Source: Pseudarthrobacter phenanthrenivorans Sphe3 (lineage in GTDB: Bacteria; Actinomycetota; Actinomycetes; Actinomycetales; Micrococcaceae). From it: a stretch of DNA of 64,000 nucleotides. Under the pieces are notes generated by a model. That model was not told where the DNA came from. It saw only the letters and a list, made by a program, of their open reading frames with translations, and did not search any database. Numbering within the stretch: position 1 is the first letter of the stretch; each line of letters starts with the position of its first letter. Position numbers and translations under genes: made by a program. The DNA lies in contig NC_015145.1 in assembly GCF_000189535.1 (NCBI RefSeq), forward strand, positions 1 to 64,000, written 5' to 3'. This document shows positions 8,789-17,805 of this stretch, piece by piece.

Positions 8789-11467
8789 ATGAGCGACGAA
8801 ACACCCGAGAACCCGGTCCCCGAGGCCGGGAACCCGGACACCGTTCTTGAAGGCGATGTGCTGGTTGACCGCGTGGAGCAGGTGGACCTGCAGACGGAAA
8901 TGCAGCGGTCCTACCTGGACTACGCCATGGCCGTCATCGTGGGGCGTGCCCTTCCCGACGTCCGCGACGGCCTGAAGCCTGTCCACCGCCGCGTACTTTA
9001 CGCAATGTTCGACGGCGGCTACCGGCCGGACCGGTCCTTCAACAAGTGTGCCCGTGTGGTGGGCGAGGTCATGGGCCAGTACCATCCGCACGGCGATACT
9101 GCGATCTATGATGCGCTGGTCCGCCTGATCCAGGACTGGACGATGCGTTATCCCTTGGCCCTTGGCCAGGGCAACTTCGGCTCGCCCGGCAACGATGGTG
9201 CCGCAGCCCCCCGGTACACCGAAACCAAAATGGCCCCGCTCGCCATGGAGATGGTCCGGGACATCGACGAGGAAACCGTCGACTTCCAGGACAACTACGA
9301 CGGCAAGAACCAGGAACCCACTATCCTGCCGGCCCGGTTCCCCAACCTGCTGGTCAACGGGTCCTCGGGCATCGCCGTCGGCATGGCCACGAACATCCCG
9401 CCGCACAACCTGCGCGAAGTAGCGGACGGCGTGCAGTGGTACCTGGCCAACCCGGGAGCCAGCCGCGAGGAGCTGCTGGAAGAGCTCCTGCTCCGCGTCA
9501 AGGGCCCTGACTTTCCCACTGGCGCCACCATCCTGGGCCACAAGGGCATCGAGGACGCCTACCGTACCGGCCGCGGTTCCGTCACCATGCGGGCTGTGGT
9601 CAACGTGGAGGAGCTGCAGGGACGCACCTGCCTGGTGGTCACGGAACTGCCGTACCAGGCGAACCCGGACAACCTCGCCATCAAGATCGCCGAGCTGGTC
9701 AAGGACGGCAAGATCCAGGGGATCGCCGACCTCCGCGATGAGACCTCCGGCCGCACCGGCCAGCGGCTGGTTATCGTGCTCAAGCGCGATGCTGTTGCCA
9801 AGGTTGTCCTGAACAACCTTTACAAGCACACCGAACTGCAGAGCAACTTCTCGGCCAACATGCTGGCCATCGTGGACGGCGTTCCCAGGACGCTCAGCCT
9901 GGACGCGTTCATCCGCCACTGGGTGACCCACCAGATGGACGTCATCGCCCGGCGCACGCGGTACCGCTTGCGCAAGGCTGAAGAAGAAGCCCACATCCTC
10001 CGTGCGCTCCTTAAGGCGCTGGACATGCTGGACGAAGTCATTGCGCTGATCCGTGCTTCCAACACCACCGAAGCCGCGCGCGATGGCCTGATGGAACTGC
10101 TGGACATCGACGAATTGCAGGCCAGGGCAATCCTGGACATGCAGTTGCGCCGCCTCGCTGCACTGGAGCGCCAGAAAATCCAGGACCGGCACGCTGAACT
10201 CGAGGCACTGATTGCCGAGTACAACGAGATCCTTGGCTCCGAGCAGCGCCAGCGCGAGATCATCAGCACCGAGCTGGGCGAGATCGTGGACAAGCACGGA
10301 GATGATCGCCGCACCAGGATCCTGATGGGATTCGACGGCGACATGTCCATGGAGGACCTCATTCCCGAAGAGGAAATGGTGGTTACCATCACCCGCGGCG
10401 GCTACGTCAAGCGGACCCGCAGCGACAACTACCGCTCGCAGCAGCGCGGCGGCAAGGGCATCAAGGGTGCCCAGCTCCGGGGCGACGACGTGGTGGAGCA
10501 CTTCTTCGTCACCACCACCCACCACTGGCTCCTGTTCTTCACGAACCTCGGCCGCGTTTACCGGGCCAAGGCATACGAGCTCATGGAAGCAGGCCGGGAC
10601 GCCAAGGGCCAGCACGTGGCGAACCTGATGGCCTTCCAGCCGGATGAACACATTGCCCAGGTACTGGACCTGAAGGACTACCAGCAGGCACCGTACCTGG
10701 TCCTGGCCACCAAGCGCGGACTGGTGAAGAAGACCCGGCTGGAGGACTACGACACCAACCGCTCCGCCGGCGTCATCGCCATCAACCTCCGTGACGGGGA
10801 CGAACTGGTGTCCGCCCAGCTGGTCTCGGAGACCGATGACCTGCTGCTGGTCTCCCGCAAGGGCCAGTCCATCCGCTTCACGGCCACCGAAGACGCACTC
10901 CGGCCCATGGGCCGGGCCACGTCCGGCGTCACCGGCATGAAGTTCCGCGAGGATGACGAACTCCTGGCAGCCAACGTTGTAACCGACGGCTCCTTCGTCT
11001 TCATCGTCACCGAAGGCGGCTACGCCAAGCGCACGGCCGTCGAGGAATACCGCCTGCAGGGACGTGGCGGCCTTGGTATCAAGGTGGCCAAGCTCGCCGA
11101 GGAACGTGGTGACCTGGTGGGGGCGCTCATCGTCCAGGAGGAGGATGAGGTCCTGGTGGTCATGGAGGGCGGCAAGGTTGTCCGTTCATCAGTTGCCGGC
11201 GTCCCCGCCAAGGGCCGCGACACGATGGGCGTCATCTTCGCCAAACCGGACAAGAACGACCGGATTATTGAAGTGGCACGCAACAGCGAACGCGGCATCG
11301 AGGGCGAGGAATCGGCGGAGGATGACGTAACGTTGGCTGAAGATGGCGGCTCCGCAGCGGAAGCCGCAGCGCCAGCAGTGGCAGATGAATCACCGGCCGT
11401 TGAGTCAGAGGACGCCTCGGGCGACGCTGAGCCGAACGAAGACTACACGGAGGTAACGAGTGAGTAA
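8789..11467 (+). CDS. gyrA: DNA gyrase subunit A
   Basis: GyrA cuts and reseals DNA within the A2B2 gyrase. The 892-residue protein shows the breakage-reunion domain ([18 protein letters not shown]), the quinolone-determining segment [15 protein letters not shown], the catalytic tyrosine in [10 protein letters not shown], and the C-terminal beta-pinwheel with the GyrA box QRGGKGI. In the QRDR a Thr occupies the place of E. coli Ser83. The final ~45 residues are an acidic, Ala/Glu-rich tail, common in actinobacteria. Its stop overlaps the next gene's GTG by 8 bases, indicating coupling. Confidence 0.98.
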   Translation: MSDETPENPVPEAGNPDTVLEGDVLVDRVEQVDLQTEMQRSYLDYAMAVIVGRALPDVRDGLKPVHRRVLYAMFDGGYRPDRSFNKCARVVGEVMGQYHPHGDTAIYDALVRLIQDWTMRYPLALGQGNFGSPGNDGAAAPRYTETKMAPLAMEMVRDIDEETVDFQDNYDGKNQEPTILPARFPNLLVNGSSGIAVGMATNIPPHNLREVADGVQWYLANPGASREELLEELLLRVKGPDFPTGATILGHKGIEDAYRTGRGSVTMRAVVNVEELQGRTCLVVTELPYQANPDNLAIKIAELVKDGKIQGIADLRDETSGRTGQRLVIVLKRDAVAKVVLNNLYKHTELQSNFSANMLAIVDGVPRTLSLDAFIRHWVTHQMDVIARRTRYRLRKAEEEAHILRALLKALDMLDEVIALIRASNTTEAARDGLMELLDIDELQARAILDMQLRRLAALERQKIQDRHAELEALIAEYNEILGSEQRQREIISTELGEIVDKHGDDRRTRILMGFDGDMSMEDLIPEEEMVVTITRGGYVKRTRSDNYRSQQRGGKGIKGAQLRGDDVVEHFFVTTTHHWLLFFTNLGRVYRAKAYELMEAGRDAKGQHVANLMAFQPDEHIAQVLDLKDYQQAPYLVLATKRGLVKKTRLEDYDTNRSAGVIAINLRDGDELVSAQLVSETDDLLLVSRKGQSIRFTATEDALRPMGRATSGVTGMKFREDDELLAANVVTDGSFVFIVTEGGYAKRTAVEEYRLQGRGGLGIKVAKLAEERGDLVGALIVQEEDEVLVVMEGGKVVRSSVAGVPAKGRDTMGVIFAKPDKNDRIIEVARNSERGIEGEESAEDDVTLAEDGGSAAEAAAPAVADESPAVESEDASGDAEPNEDYTEVTSE

Positions 11468-12173
11468 TCCCGACTCATTTCCCAAGTCGAACAGTACCGT
11501 TCCCGACGGCAGCCGGCCCTCGGCCGCTCCCCGGGTGAACGCCCCCGTTCGTCCCCAGCAGCGCCCTGCTGCACCCGCAACTGCCCCCGGGCAGCAGCGT
11601 CCGGCAGTTCCCGGGCAGCGTCCTGCCCAAGGGCCTGCCCAGGGCGAACGCCCCGCCGGCCAGGCGGCCCAGCGGCCGGCGCCCGGCCAGCCCGGCCAGC
11701 GCCCGGCAGCGGGACAGCGGCCAGCCATGGGCGCGCAGCGGCCCGGCCAGGGCAACCCCGGGCAGGGGCAGGGCACTCCGGGCCTGGTCAAGCCCGCTCC
11801 GAAAGCCAAAGTCCGGCGCGCCCGGCTGCTGGTCAGCAAGGTGGACCCCTGGTCCGTCCTGAAGATGGCCTTCCTGCTGTCCGTGGCACTGGGAATTGTC
11901 ACCGTGGTGGCCGCCATCGTGCTGTGGACTGTCCTTGACCTCACCGGCATCTTCGACCAGGTGGACAGCCTGCTGGGTACGCTGGCCGGTACCGAAGGCG
12001 GCGGCTTCGAGCTGAAGAAGGTGGCATCCCTGGGACAGGTGGCCTCCTTCGCCACAATCATCGCGGTGGTAAACGTGGTCCTGCTGACGGCGCTGTCCAT
12101 GCTGTCAGCAGTGCTGTACAACATTTCCGCCACCTTGGTGGGCGGCATTGGCGTGACCCTCACGGACGACTAA
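11460..12173 (+). CDS. DUF3566 transmembrane protein downstream of gyrA
   Basis: The 237-residue protein has a disordered N-terminal half of repeating Gln-Arg-Pro-Ala/Gly units (about residues 30-105), then a DUF3566 membrane domain starting near [18 protein letters not shown]. Two hydrophobic helices follow (about 135-160 and 195-225). The family sits directly behind gyrA in most actinobacteria. Start is GTG 11460, inside the end of gyrA. The function is not established; the conserved tail with the [11 protein letters not shown] motif marks the family. The N-terminal repeats vary and are probably unstructured and cytoplasmic. Confidence 0.87.
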   Translation: MSNPDSFPKSNSTVPDGSRPSAAPRVNAPVRPQQRPAAPATAPGQQRPAVPGQRPAQGPAQGERPAGQAAQRPAPGQPGQRPAAGQRPAMGAQRPGQGNPGQGQGTPGLVKPAPKAKVRRARLLVSKVDPWSVLKMAFLLSVALGIVTVVAAIVLWTVLDLTGIFDQVDSLLGTLAGTEGGGFELKKVASLGQVASFATIIAVVNVVLLTALSMLSAVLYNISATLVGGIGVTLTDD

Positions 12174-12207
12174 GTCCCTCCTCCCGCGGGTGTCCTGCCT
12201 GCGGAAA

Positions 12208-12228
12208 GGCCCGATTTGAGATCGGGCC
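12208..12228 (+). terminator. Hairpin after the gyrA-DUF3566 unit
   Basis: GGCCCGAT (12208-12215) and ATCGGGCC (12221-12228) form a perfect 8-bp stem with a five-base loop. No strong T-run follows, so termination may be partial. The loop overlaps the proposed -35 of the tRNA-Ile promoter. Confidence 0.45.
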
Positions 12229-12245
12229 GGGATGTGCTGTAAAGT
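12216..12245 (+). promoter_or_regulatory. Candidate tRNA-Ile promoter
   Basis: TTGAGA at 12216-12221 and TAAAGT at 12240-12245 are spaced by 18 bases and end 25 bases before the tRNA-Ile gene. The match to a sigma-70-type consensus is moderate. Confidence 0.45.
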
Positions 12246-12270
12246 CATGTCTCGGCCCGATGAGGGATCG

Positions 12271-12344
12271 GGGCGTATAGCTCAGGCGGTTAGAGCGCTT
12301 CGCTGATAACGAAGAGGTCCCAGGTTCAAGTCCTGGTACGCCCA
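12271..12344 (+). tRNA. tRNA-Ile (GAT anticodon)
   Basis: The 74-base sequence folds as a standard cloverleaf. The acceptor stem is GGGCGTA/TACGCCC, the anticodon stem CTTCG/CGAAG encloses CTGATAA with anticodon GAT at 12305-12307, and the T-arm carries GGTTCAAGTCC. The 3' CCA is not encoded; the sequence after A12344 is CGG. The tRNA-Ile/tRNA-Ala pair after gyrA is conserved in actinobacteria. Confidence 0.97.
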
Positions 12345-12412
12345 CGGAACCTGTGCAGGTTCGAACAGGTCAGGTTTGCGGAAACGTCAAGCCGGACCGG
12401 AACGGGGAGCAT

Positions 12413-12529
12413 GTGAAGAAGTTGCTTGTACTGGCAGCAGCGATCGCAGGCTTCCTGGTGTTCAGGAAAGCACAGGAATCCGAAGCCCGGAAAGATGTCT
12501 GGAGCAAGTCAACCGACACGGTGGACTAG
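12413..12529 (+). CDS. DLW-39 family microprotein
   Basis: A 38-residue reading frame from GTG 12413 to TAG 12529 gives MKKLLVLAAAIAGFLVFR followed by a charged tail containing KDVW and ending TDTVD. It matches the DLW-39 family, named for its Asp-x-Trp motif and length of about 39 residues, which lies between gyrA and the tRNA genes in many actinobacteria. Residues 4-17 form one hydrophobic helix, so it is probably a small membrane protein with a cytosolic or surface tail. GGGGAG lies just upstream of the GTG. Function is unknown. Confidence 0.85.
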   Translation: MKKLLVLAAAIAGFLVFRKAQESEARKDVWSKSTDTVD

Positions 12530-12576
12530 CCCCGGAGCCCGGACAGGAGCTGGTCAAAGGCTTCCTGATCCTAGGG

Positions 12577-12582
12577 TATGAT
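12577..12582 (+). promoter_or_regulatory. Candidate -10 element of tRNA-Ala
   Basis: TATGAT at 12577-12582 is preceded by GGG and ends 18 bases before the tRNA-Ala gene. No clear -35 is visible at 16-18 bases upstream, so this is a -10-only call. Confidence 0.4.
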
Positions 12583-12600
12583 TGACGGGTTGCTTCTTAT

Positions 12601-12673
12601 GGGGGCATGGCGCAATTGGTAGCGCACCTGCTTTGCAAGCAGGGGGTTCGGGGTTCGAGTCCCCGTGCCTCCA
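12601..12673 (+). tRNA. tRNA-Ala (TGC anticodon)
   Basis: The 73-base gene has acceptor stem GGGGGCA/TGCCTCC, anticodon stem CCTGC/GCAGG with anticodon TGC at 12634-12636, and T-arm GGTTCGAGTCC. CCA follows at 12674-12676, so the 3' end is genomically encoded, unlike the neighbouring tRNA-Ile. A strong terminator follows. Confidence 0.97.
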
Positions 12674-12681
12674 CCATAAGG

Positions 12682-12719
12682 AAAGTCCCGGTCAGCGGAA
12701 ACGCGGGCCGGGACTTTTG
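12682..12719 (+). terminator. Intrinsic terminator after tRNA-Ala
   Basis: AAAGTCCCGG (12682-12691) pairs with CCGGGACTTT (12708-12717) and runs into TTTTGTTTT, a clear Rho-independent terminator. Confidence 0.85.
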
Positions 12720-12772
12720 TTTTGCCTGCGGAGGCACGAACATCAGGTGGAACTGCGCATTAGGGTTGACCA

Positions 12773-13723
12773 GTGAACTTCTTTCTCGCAGCAATTGGCG
12801 TCCTGGGTGTGGCCTCTTCCGGGCCACTGATTGCCGCGACCCTGGGAGCCACCACCGTGAGTGCCCTGGCTATTGCCTTCTGGCGCAATGCCATCGGCGC
12901 CGCGGTGATGGCTTCGCCCACACTTGTCCGGGAGCCACGGCAGTTCGGCAGCATCACGCGGGGCGAATTCCGCTGGTGCCTGCTCGCTGCCGTCGCGCTT
13001 GCCTTCCACTTCGCCTGCTTCATAACTTCGCTGCAACTCACGTCGGTTGCTGCTGCCACGGCACTGGTGTGCCTGCAGTCGGCGTGGATCGCCGTCTTCC
13101 AGCTCTTCCGGGGTACCCGCCACCCCTGGCAGGTGCTGGTGGGCCTTGGCGTTGCCTTTGGCGGTGTGGTGGCCATCACCGGCTTCGATATGGGTTCTTC
13201 CCCGCAGGCCCTGCTGGGTGACCTGCTGGCCGTGGCCGGTGGGGCGCTGGCAGGCCTGTACACCCTGGCGGGAGGAAAAGCCCGGCAGAGCATGACGACG
13301 GGAACCTACACCACCCTTTGCTACGGCATGTGCGCAGCGCTGGTGGCCGCGATGGCCGTGCTGTGGGGACAACCGCTGGTGGGGTTCGATGCTGCGGGCT
13401 GGCTGGGAATCCTGGCCATCACGGTGTGCGCGCAACTTGTAGGCCACACTGCCTTCAACCATCTGCTCGCCACCATGAGCCCGCTGCTGGTGTCCATGAT
13501 CATCCTCCTGGAAATTCCGGGAGCTGCAATCCTTGCGGCCGTCTTCCTCCAGGAGACGCTGCCTGCCGGCACCTACGCGGGACTGGGGCTGATCCTGGTG
13601 GGACTAGCCGTCGTGGTCCTGGGCCAAAAATCCGGCAGGGCTCCCCGCCGGGCAAGGTCAGCCGGGCACGGCCAGGAGGAGCCGCCGTCGGGCCGTCCGC
13701 TGGCGGAACTCGGAACAGACTGA
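12773..13723 (+). CDS. EamA/DMT-family transporter
   Basis: A 316-residue inner-membrane protein with ten hydrophobic segments arranged as two EamA repeats (FLAAIGVLGVASSGPLIAAT near the N-terminus; the second repeat begins near LLGDLLAVAGGALAGLY). The drug/metabolite transporter superfamily exports small metabolites, amino acids or drugs; the substrate cannot be read from sequence. The start is GTG 12773, with only a weak ribosome site, so translation may be modest or leaderless. The C-terminus (last ~35 residues) is charged and disordered. It converges with the glycosyltransferase gene. Confidence 0.85.
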   Translation: MNFFLAAIGVLGVASSGPLIAATLGATTVSALAIAFWRNAIGAAVMASPTLVREPRQFGSITRGEFRWCLLAAVALAFHFACFITSLQLTSVAAATALVCLQSAWIAVFQLFRGTRHPWQVLVGLGVAFGGVVAITGFDMGSSPQALLGDLLAVAGGALAGLYTLAGGKARQSMTTGTYTTLCYGMCAALVAAMAVLWGQPLVGFDAAGWLGILAITVCAQLVGHTAFNHLLATMSPLLVSMIILLEIPGAAILAAVFLQETLPAGTYAGLGLILVGLAVVVLGQKSGRAPRRARSAGHGQEEPPSGRPLAELGTD

Positions 13724-13753
13724 ACTATCTAACGTGACCGTGCCCGGCGGGGT

Positions 13754-14629
13754 CTACTGTCCGCCGCGGCGGACAGGCTGTGCGGTGTTGACGGTATGGA
13801 TGGCCCGCAGGAGCTTGGCGGGGAAGTACACCGAGAAAAAGACCACCATGGGCGCCTTCAGGGCCATCTTCTTAACGTTGTGGGCCTTGTAGGTGCGGTC
13901 GAACCGGGTGACGTAGTACCGGTAGTCGCGGGGGGAATCTTCCAGCCGGCGGGCGGACATGCCGGAAACCATCTGCGGGCAGTACTGGATCTTCAGGTCA
14001 TTTTCGGCGAGGTGCAGGGACAGATCGATGTCCTCGTGCATCTCGTCCTTTTCGTCGCGGCAGGTTTCACCCCGGATTGTCTCCCAGGCCGAGGACCTCA
14101 GGGCCATGTTGGAACCAAAGAGGAAATGGTACTGGTGTTTGGCCAGCTTCAGCATGAGCTGGCGCATTTTATCGTCGGCCTTTAGGCCGAAACGCCGCAT
14201 GGGCATGTCGTAGTACACCACGGGTCCGGTGGCTGCCTGGACGGACGGGTCGAGAAATGCTTTCTGGACCTGCTCCACCCAGTCAGGCTCCACCACCGAG
14301 TCGGCGTCGATCCTGCCCAGGACGTCACCGGTGGCGTTGTCCAGGCCGAAGTTCCGGGTGGGGATGAGCCCCTGTTCCTTATCCTGGCTCAGCAGGATGA
14401 TAGGACTTTCCGGGTACTCGAGCTGCATCTGGCGCACAATACGGGCTGTGCGGTCCTTGGACAGGTTGTCCACCACCAGGATTTCGTGCGCGGGGACGGA
14501 CTGGTAGATGGCAGCAATGAGGCACTGCCGGATGACGCTCTCCTCGTTATACGCCGGGATGACGATGGACACGCGGGGCAGGTGTGCTGCGTCGTTCAAG
14601 GCATCCCCAGAGGATTGTTCGGCTGACAT
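13754..14629 (-). CDS. Family 2 glycosyltransferase
   Basis: GT-A-fold glycosyltransferase of 291 residues. VSIVIPAYNEESVIRQ forms the nucleotide-binding strand, RIDADS is the metal-binding DXD, and MHEDIDLSLHLAE supplies the ED catalytic-base region. A C-terminal hydrophobic stretch (APMVVFFSVYFPAKLL) suggests membrane attachment. ATG 14629 is chosen because the domain begins soon after it; farther upstream starts add a Pro/Arg-rich extension unlike any domain. The ribosome site is poor. The acceptor is unknown; likely roles are cell-wall polysaccharide or glycolipid synthesis. Confidence 0.85.
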   Translation of the reverse strand: MSAEQSSGDALNDAAHLPRVSIVIPAYNEESVIRQCLIAAIYQSVPAHEILVVDNLSKDRTARIVRQMQLEYPESPIILLSQDKEQGLIPTRNFGLDNATGDVLGRIDADSVVEPDWVEQVQKAFLDPSVQAATGPVVYYDMPMRRFGLKADDKMRQLMLKLAKHQYHFLFGSNMALRSSAWETIRGETCRDEKDEMHEDIDLSLHLAENDLKIQYCPQMVSGMSARRLEDSPRDYRYYVTRFDRTYKAHNVKKMALKAPMVVFFSVYFPAKLLRAIHTVNTAQPVRRGGQ

Positions 14630-14692
14630 CAGTTCAAATCTAGCATCGACCCACCGCCCGCCCCGGGACGGCGTGGATCCCGGGTACAGGAA

Positions 14693-14721
14693 AGGGCCCC
14701 GCCCTTTGGAGGCGGAGCCCT
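14693..14721 (-). terminator. Terminator of the 14748-15689 gene
   Basis: AGGGCCCCGCC (14693-14703) and GGCGGAGCCCT (14711-14721) pair with one mismatch and a seven-base loop. Read on the minus strand the stem is followed by a short T-rich tail. Confidence 0.65.
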
Positions 14722-14747
14722 GTCCTGTCGGTGCCCGAAGCGGTGGG

Positions 14748-15689
14748 TCAGGACTGGGTGGTGCCCTTGTCCCCGCTGCTGATGTTGGACGCAATGTTCT
14801 TGGTGGCGGTCTTTGCATCGGTGGCTGCCGTTGATGCGCCCTCCGAAACATCCTCAGCCACGTGCTTGGCCTTCTCGCCGGTCTCCTCCGCCTTGTCCCC
14901 GGCTGCTCCGGCAACTGTTGCGGCTGCCTCCCCGGCTTTCTCCGTGGCGTCGGCTGCGGTTTCCTTGACCTCGTTCACCGTGGTGGCGGGAACAGGAGCG
15001 GGCGTGGGCGTCACCGGGGAGGGCGTCTTCCACGGGTCTTCCACCGGCTTGGATGCCTTCCAGGCTGCGACGCCGGCGGCAACGGCAGCTGCAATGACCC
15101 CAAAGACGAGCCAGCCGCGCTTCTTCGGTTTTTCCGGCTCGGCAAGCTGGATGCCCACCGTACGTCCAGCCTGCGTGGCCGCCGCCTTCAGCTGGGTGCC
15201 CTTGGCCTGCGCCTGCTCCTGGAGGGCGTGAATGATGCCTACATCGCCGAGCTTCTGCGCCACGGCGTCGACGTGCGCCGGCGTGCTCTCAAGAGTGCGG
15301 TGGACCGCGTCAGAGGCATGGCCGATCTGGTCAGACAGGCGGGGCAGGTACTCAACCACCACCCGGTCGCGGGCGTTCAGGAGAACCGGGGTGGCCTTAT
15401 CCAGTGCCTCATGCAGCTTGGGGGATGCGCCCTCGACGGCATCGTTGATCCTGGGTGCCAGGTGTGCCAGGCCGTCCTGGATGCGCGGAGTCACAGTGGC
15501 TACCCCGTCTGCCGCTTTGTGTGCGGCGGACTTGAGGCCTTCCTGGATCTTGGGAGATGCGGTATCCAGGCTGTGCTGCAGCATGTCCACGGCTGCTTCC
15601 ACACGGGGGGCTGCCCAATCCCTGGCATTCTCTACGGCGCTGGTGACTGACTGCTCAAGGTCACGGGCAATACGATCCGATTTCTTCAC
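14748..15689 (-). CDS. Membrane-anchored helical-repeat protein, function unknown
   Basis: The 313-residue protein is Ala-rich. Residues 40-160 contain repeated amphipathic units with Pro-Lys/Arg-Ile/Leu cores (SPKIQEGL at 45, PRIQDGL at 68, PRINDAV at 79, PKLHEAL at 90, PRLSDQI at 116), spaced by multiples of 11 or nearly so, as in apolipoprotein-like helices. A single membrane helix lies at about 192-210 (GWLVFGVIAAAVAAGVAAW), and the tail is an acidic, Ala/Glu/Thr-rich helix. It looks like a bacterial envelope-associated or stress-type protein. A divergent promoter region separates it from the cyclophilin gene. Confidence 0.7.
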   Translation of the reverse strand: MKKSDRIARDLEQSVTSAVENARDWAAPRVEAAVDMLQHSLDTASPKIQEGLKSAAHKAADGVATVTPRIQDGLAHLAPRINDAVEGASPKLHEALDKATPVLLNARDRVVVEYLPRLSDQIGHASDAVHRTLESTPAHVDAVAQKLGDVGIIHALQEQAQAKGTQLKAAATQAGRTVGIQLAEPEKPKKRGWLVFGVIAAAVAAGVAAWKASKPVEDPWKTPSPVTPTPAPVPATTVNEVKETAADATEKAGEAAATVAGAAGDKAEETGEKAKHVAEDVSEGASTAATDAKTATKNIASNISSGDKGTTQS

Positions 15690-15844
15690 AACTACCTCCC
15701 GATTAATGTGACGGTTCTGTGGTTAGCCTACGTGGCATGGTGTTCACCCGCTATTCTCCCTGCGGATTTTAGGCGGATTTCACCGAGCGCGGAACTGTCC
15801 GCCCAGCCAGCTCCACCCGGGACCGCCGTGAAAGAATGGGGCCT

Positions 15845-16390
15845 ATGACTGCCATCGCAACAGCAAAAGCAACCATCCACACGAGCCTCGGCGACATCGT
15901 CGTCAACCTCTTCGGCAACCACGCACCGAAGACCGTCAAGAACTTCGTCGGCCTCGCCACGGGCGAGCAGGCATGGACCCACCCCGAAACGGGCGAAGAC
16001 AAGACCGGCACCCCGCTCTACAACGGGACCATCTTCCACCGCATCATCAAGGATTTCATGATCCAGGCCGGCGATCCGCTGGGCCGTGGCACGGGTGGCC
16101 CCGGCTACCGTTTCGACGACGAAATCCACCCCGAGCTCAGCTTCAACCAGCCCTACAAGCTGGCCATGGCCAACGCCGGCATCCAGATGGGCAAGGGCAC
16201 CAACGGTTCCCAGTTCTTCATCACCACCATCCCCACGGACTGGCTGCAGGGCAAGCACACCATCTTCGGTGAAGTTGCGGACGACGAATCCAAGAAGGTC
16301 GTAGACGCCATCGAGGGTGTCCGCACCGGCATGGGCGACCGCCCCGTTGAGGACGTCACCATCAACAGCATTGATATCGAACAGCTGTAA
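15845..16390 (+). CDS. ppiA: Peptidyl-prolyl cis-trans isomerase, cyclophilin type
   Basis: Cyclophilins isomerise Xaa-Pro bonds. This 181-residue cytosolic form lacks a signal peptide. It begins MTAIATAKATIHTSLGDIVV and contains the active-site segments FHRIIKDFMIQAGDP and GTNGSQFFITT. The Trp of the cyclosporin pocket is in TDWLQGKHTIFGEV. The ATG at 15845 is preferred to one three codons upstream, because GGGG then falls at ribosome-site distance and the family N-terminus matches. The rhomboid gene follows nine bases later and may be co-transcribed. Confidence 0.93.
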   Translation: MTAIATAKATIHTSLGDIVVNLFGNHAPKTVKNFVGLATGEQAWTHPETGEDKTGTPLYNGTIFHRIIKDFMIQAGDPLGRGTGGPGYRFDDEIHPELSFNQPYKLAMANAGIQMGKGTNGSQFFITTIPTDWLQGKHTIFGEVADDESKKVVDAIEGVRTGMGDRPVEDVTINSIDIEQL

Positions 16391-16399
16391 TAACGGTCC

Positions 16400-17275
16400 A
16401 TGAGTTACGGAATTCCGTCGGCTGAGCCGTCCGCGCAGGTTCCTGTGTGCCCACGGCACCCGGACCGGCCCTCCTACGTGCGCTGCCAGCGGTGCGGGCG
16501 CCCTGCGTGCCCCGATTGCCAGCGGGCGGCCGCCGTCGGATTCCAATGCGTTGACTGCGTCAACGAGGCACAACGCACGACGCCGGAAGTACGGACCGTC
16601 TATGGCGGCGCCGTGGCCACCGGCAAACCCATGGTGACGTTCGGGATCATCGCCGCCTGTGCAGTCCTTTACGTCCTGCAATGGGTCATCCCGTCGGATG
16701 CCGTCTTCCGGAACCTTGCGTTCGCATCTGTCTATGCCACCCCGGAGTACGGGGCATTCGAACCGTGGCGGATGCTTACCGCGGCGTTCCTGCACTCCCA
16801 GGGGTTCATTCTCCACATTGTGCTGAACATGTACATGCTGTGGATTTTCGGCCAGGCACTTGAGCCGCTCCTGGGCCGCGTGCGGTTCCTTGCCGTTTAT
16901 CTGCTCTCGGCCATTGGCGGTTCAGTGGGCTACCTTGCCCTGACGCCGATCCTCCCGCCTGGAGGCCCGGTGGGGGTGGTTGGTGCGTCTGGTGCCATCT
17001 TCGGACTCTTCGGCGCAATGCTTCTGGTGCAGCGCCAGCGTGGCGGTGACACCCGTCAGCTGTGGGTCTTGATCGCCATCAATGGCGTGATAGGTTTCCT
17101 GATCCCCCAGATTGCCTGGCAGGCCCACCTTGGCGGACTCATCACCGGCGCGCTGTGCGCAGCCGTGGTGGCCTATGCCCCACGTGGCCGGCGGCAGGGG
17201 CTTCTCCAGGCTGCCGGGCTTCTGGCCGTCCTTGTGCTCCTGATAGCCGTCAGCTGGGTCAGGGTATCCCTGTAG
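16400..17275 (+). CDS. Rhomboid-family intramembrane serine protease with N-terminal zinc finger
   Basis: The 291-residue protein begins with a B-box-like Cys/His cluster (C17, H20, C29, C32, C37, C40, C50, C53), then six to seven membrane helices. The catalytic serine is in GASGAIFG (S197) and the catalytic histidine in AHLGG (H243); the HS..H..NMYMLW segment supports the oxyanion region. Such Zn-finger rhomboids are common in actinobacteria; substrates are unknown. ATG 16400 lies nine bases behind the cyclophilin stop, consistent with an operon. A terminator follows at 17311. Confidence 0.92.
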   Translation: MSYGIPSAEPSAQVPVCPRHPDRPSYVRCQRCGRPACPDCQRAAAVGFQCVDCVNEAQRTTPEVRTVYGGAVATGKPMVTFGIIAACAVLYVLQWVIPSDAVFRNLAFASVYATPEYGAFEPWRMLTAAFLHSQGFILHIVLNMYMLWIFGQALEPLLGRVRFLAVYLLSAIGGSVGYLALTPILPPGGPVGVVGASGAIFGLFGAMLLVQRQRGGDTRQLWVLIAINGVIGFLIPQIAWQAHLGGLITGALCAAVVAYAPRGRRQGLLQAAGLLAVLVLLIAVSWVRVSL

Positions 17276-17310
17276 CCCTCCGATGACTTGCGGCAGTGGC
17301 CGCAGACCAA

Positions 17311-17350
17311 GAAGACCCCGGCGTCCTGAGGACGTCGGGGTCCTTCTTTT
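17311..17350 (+). terminator. Terminator after the rhomboid gene
   Basis: GACCCCGGCGTCC (17314-17326) and GGACGTCGGGGTC (17330-17342) pair with one mismatch, followed by CTTCTTTT. AAGGACC is mirrored by the other strand, so it could also work in reverse. Confidence 0.8.
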
Positions 17351-17800
17351 CCACAGGGCTTATCCACAATGTTGGTAACTTACACGCCTGTAGTTCGACC
17401 TGCAGCAGGACCAAAGTCCCGGAACGGCGGGCTGTTTCCCCAGAAAACGTCGTTTTTCTCCACACCTGTGGAAAACTTCTGGGGAAATGGGTGTGCTTAA
17501 GTGGACAACCGCCCTTCTCCAGGGCCTTCTGTGGATAACAAGGGCAAATCGGCCTTGATCCGGCTGTGGACGCCCCTCGTGGCGCCTGCTATCAACAACG
17601 TTATGCACACTGTTAATAAACAACAGCGGTGTAGTTTTAGGCCTTCCGCAAGGCTGGTTCGCAGCACCCGGGCCACGAACGCCTTCTCCCGCGCAAGAAG
17701 TATCCACACCTGTGGATAACTTGTGGGTATCGCGATGTTGGTAAGTGGATAAGCTTCACTTGATCACCGTTTGGCGCACTATCGCTTTTTTCCACAGGAG
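17351..17800. promoter_or_regulatory. DnaA-box cluster A, upstream of the AhpD-like gene
   Basis: This gene-free 450-bp stretch has three perfect DnaA boxes: TTATCCACA at 17360-17368 and TGTGGATAA at 17530-17538 and 17711-17719. Single-mismatch boxes are GTATCCACA at 17700-17708 and AGTGGATAA at 17744-17752. TTATGCACA at 17601-17609 and weaker TCCACAG-type matches also occur. The 9-mer TGTTAATAA, also found in oriC, is at 17611-17619. The density is comparable with oriC itself. It may titrate DnaA, resemble datA or DARS, or control the adjacent gene. Confidence 0.8.
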
Positions 17801-17805
17801 AGTCA

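Noticed and set aside
6613..8841. Long open frame (742 codons) on the strand opposite gyrB
   Set aside because: It is a shadow of gyrB codon bias in GC-rich DNA; no domain, no ribosome site, and gyrB is certain.
8711..10651. Long open frame opposite gyrA
   Set aside because: Shadow of gyrA in GC-rich DNA.
11550..11775. Tandem-looking GC-rich repeats in the DUF3566 gene
   Set aside because: They encode a low-complexity Gln/Arg/Pro linker in frame; not a separate DNA repeat.
13758..13775. 18-bp perfect palindrome TGTCCGCCGCGGCGGACA
   Set aside because: It lies in the end of the glycosyltransferase coding sequence (Arg/Gly codons) and has no T-run; probably chance in GC-rich DNA, at best a weak terminator.
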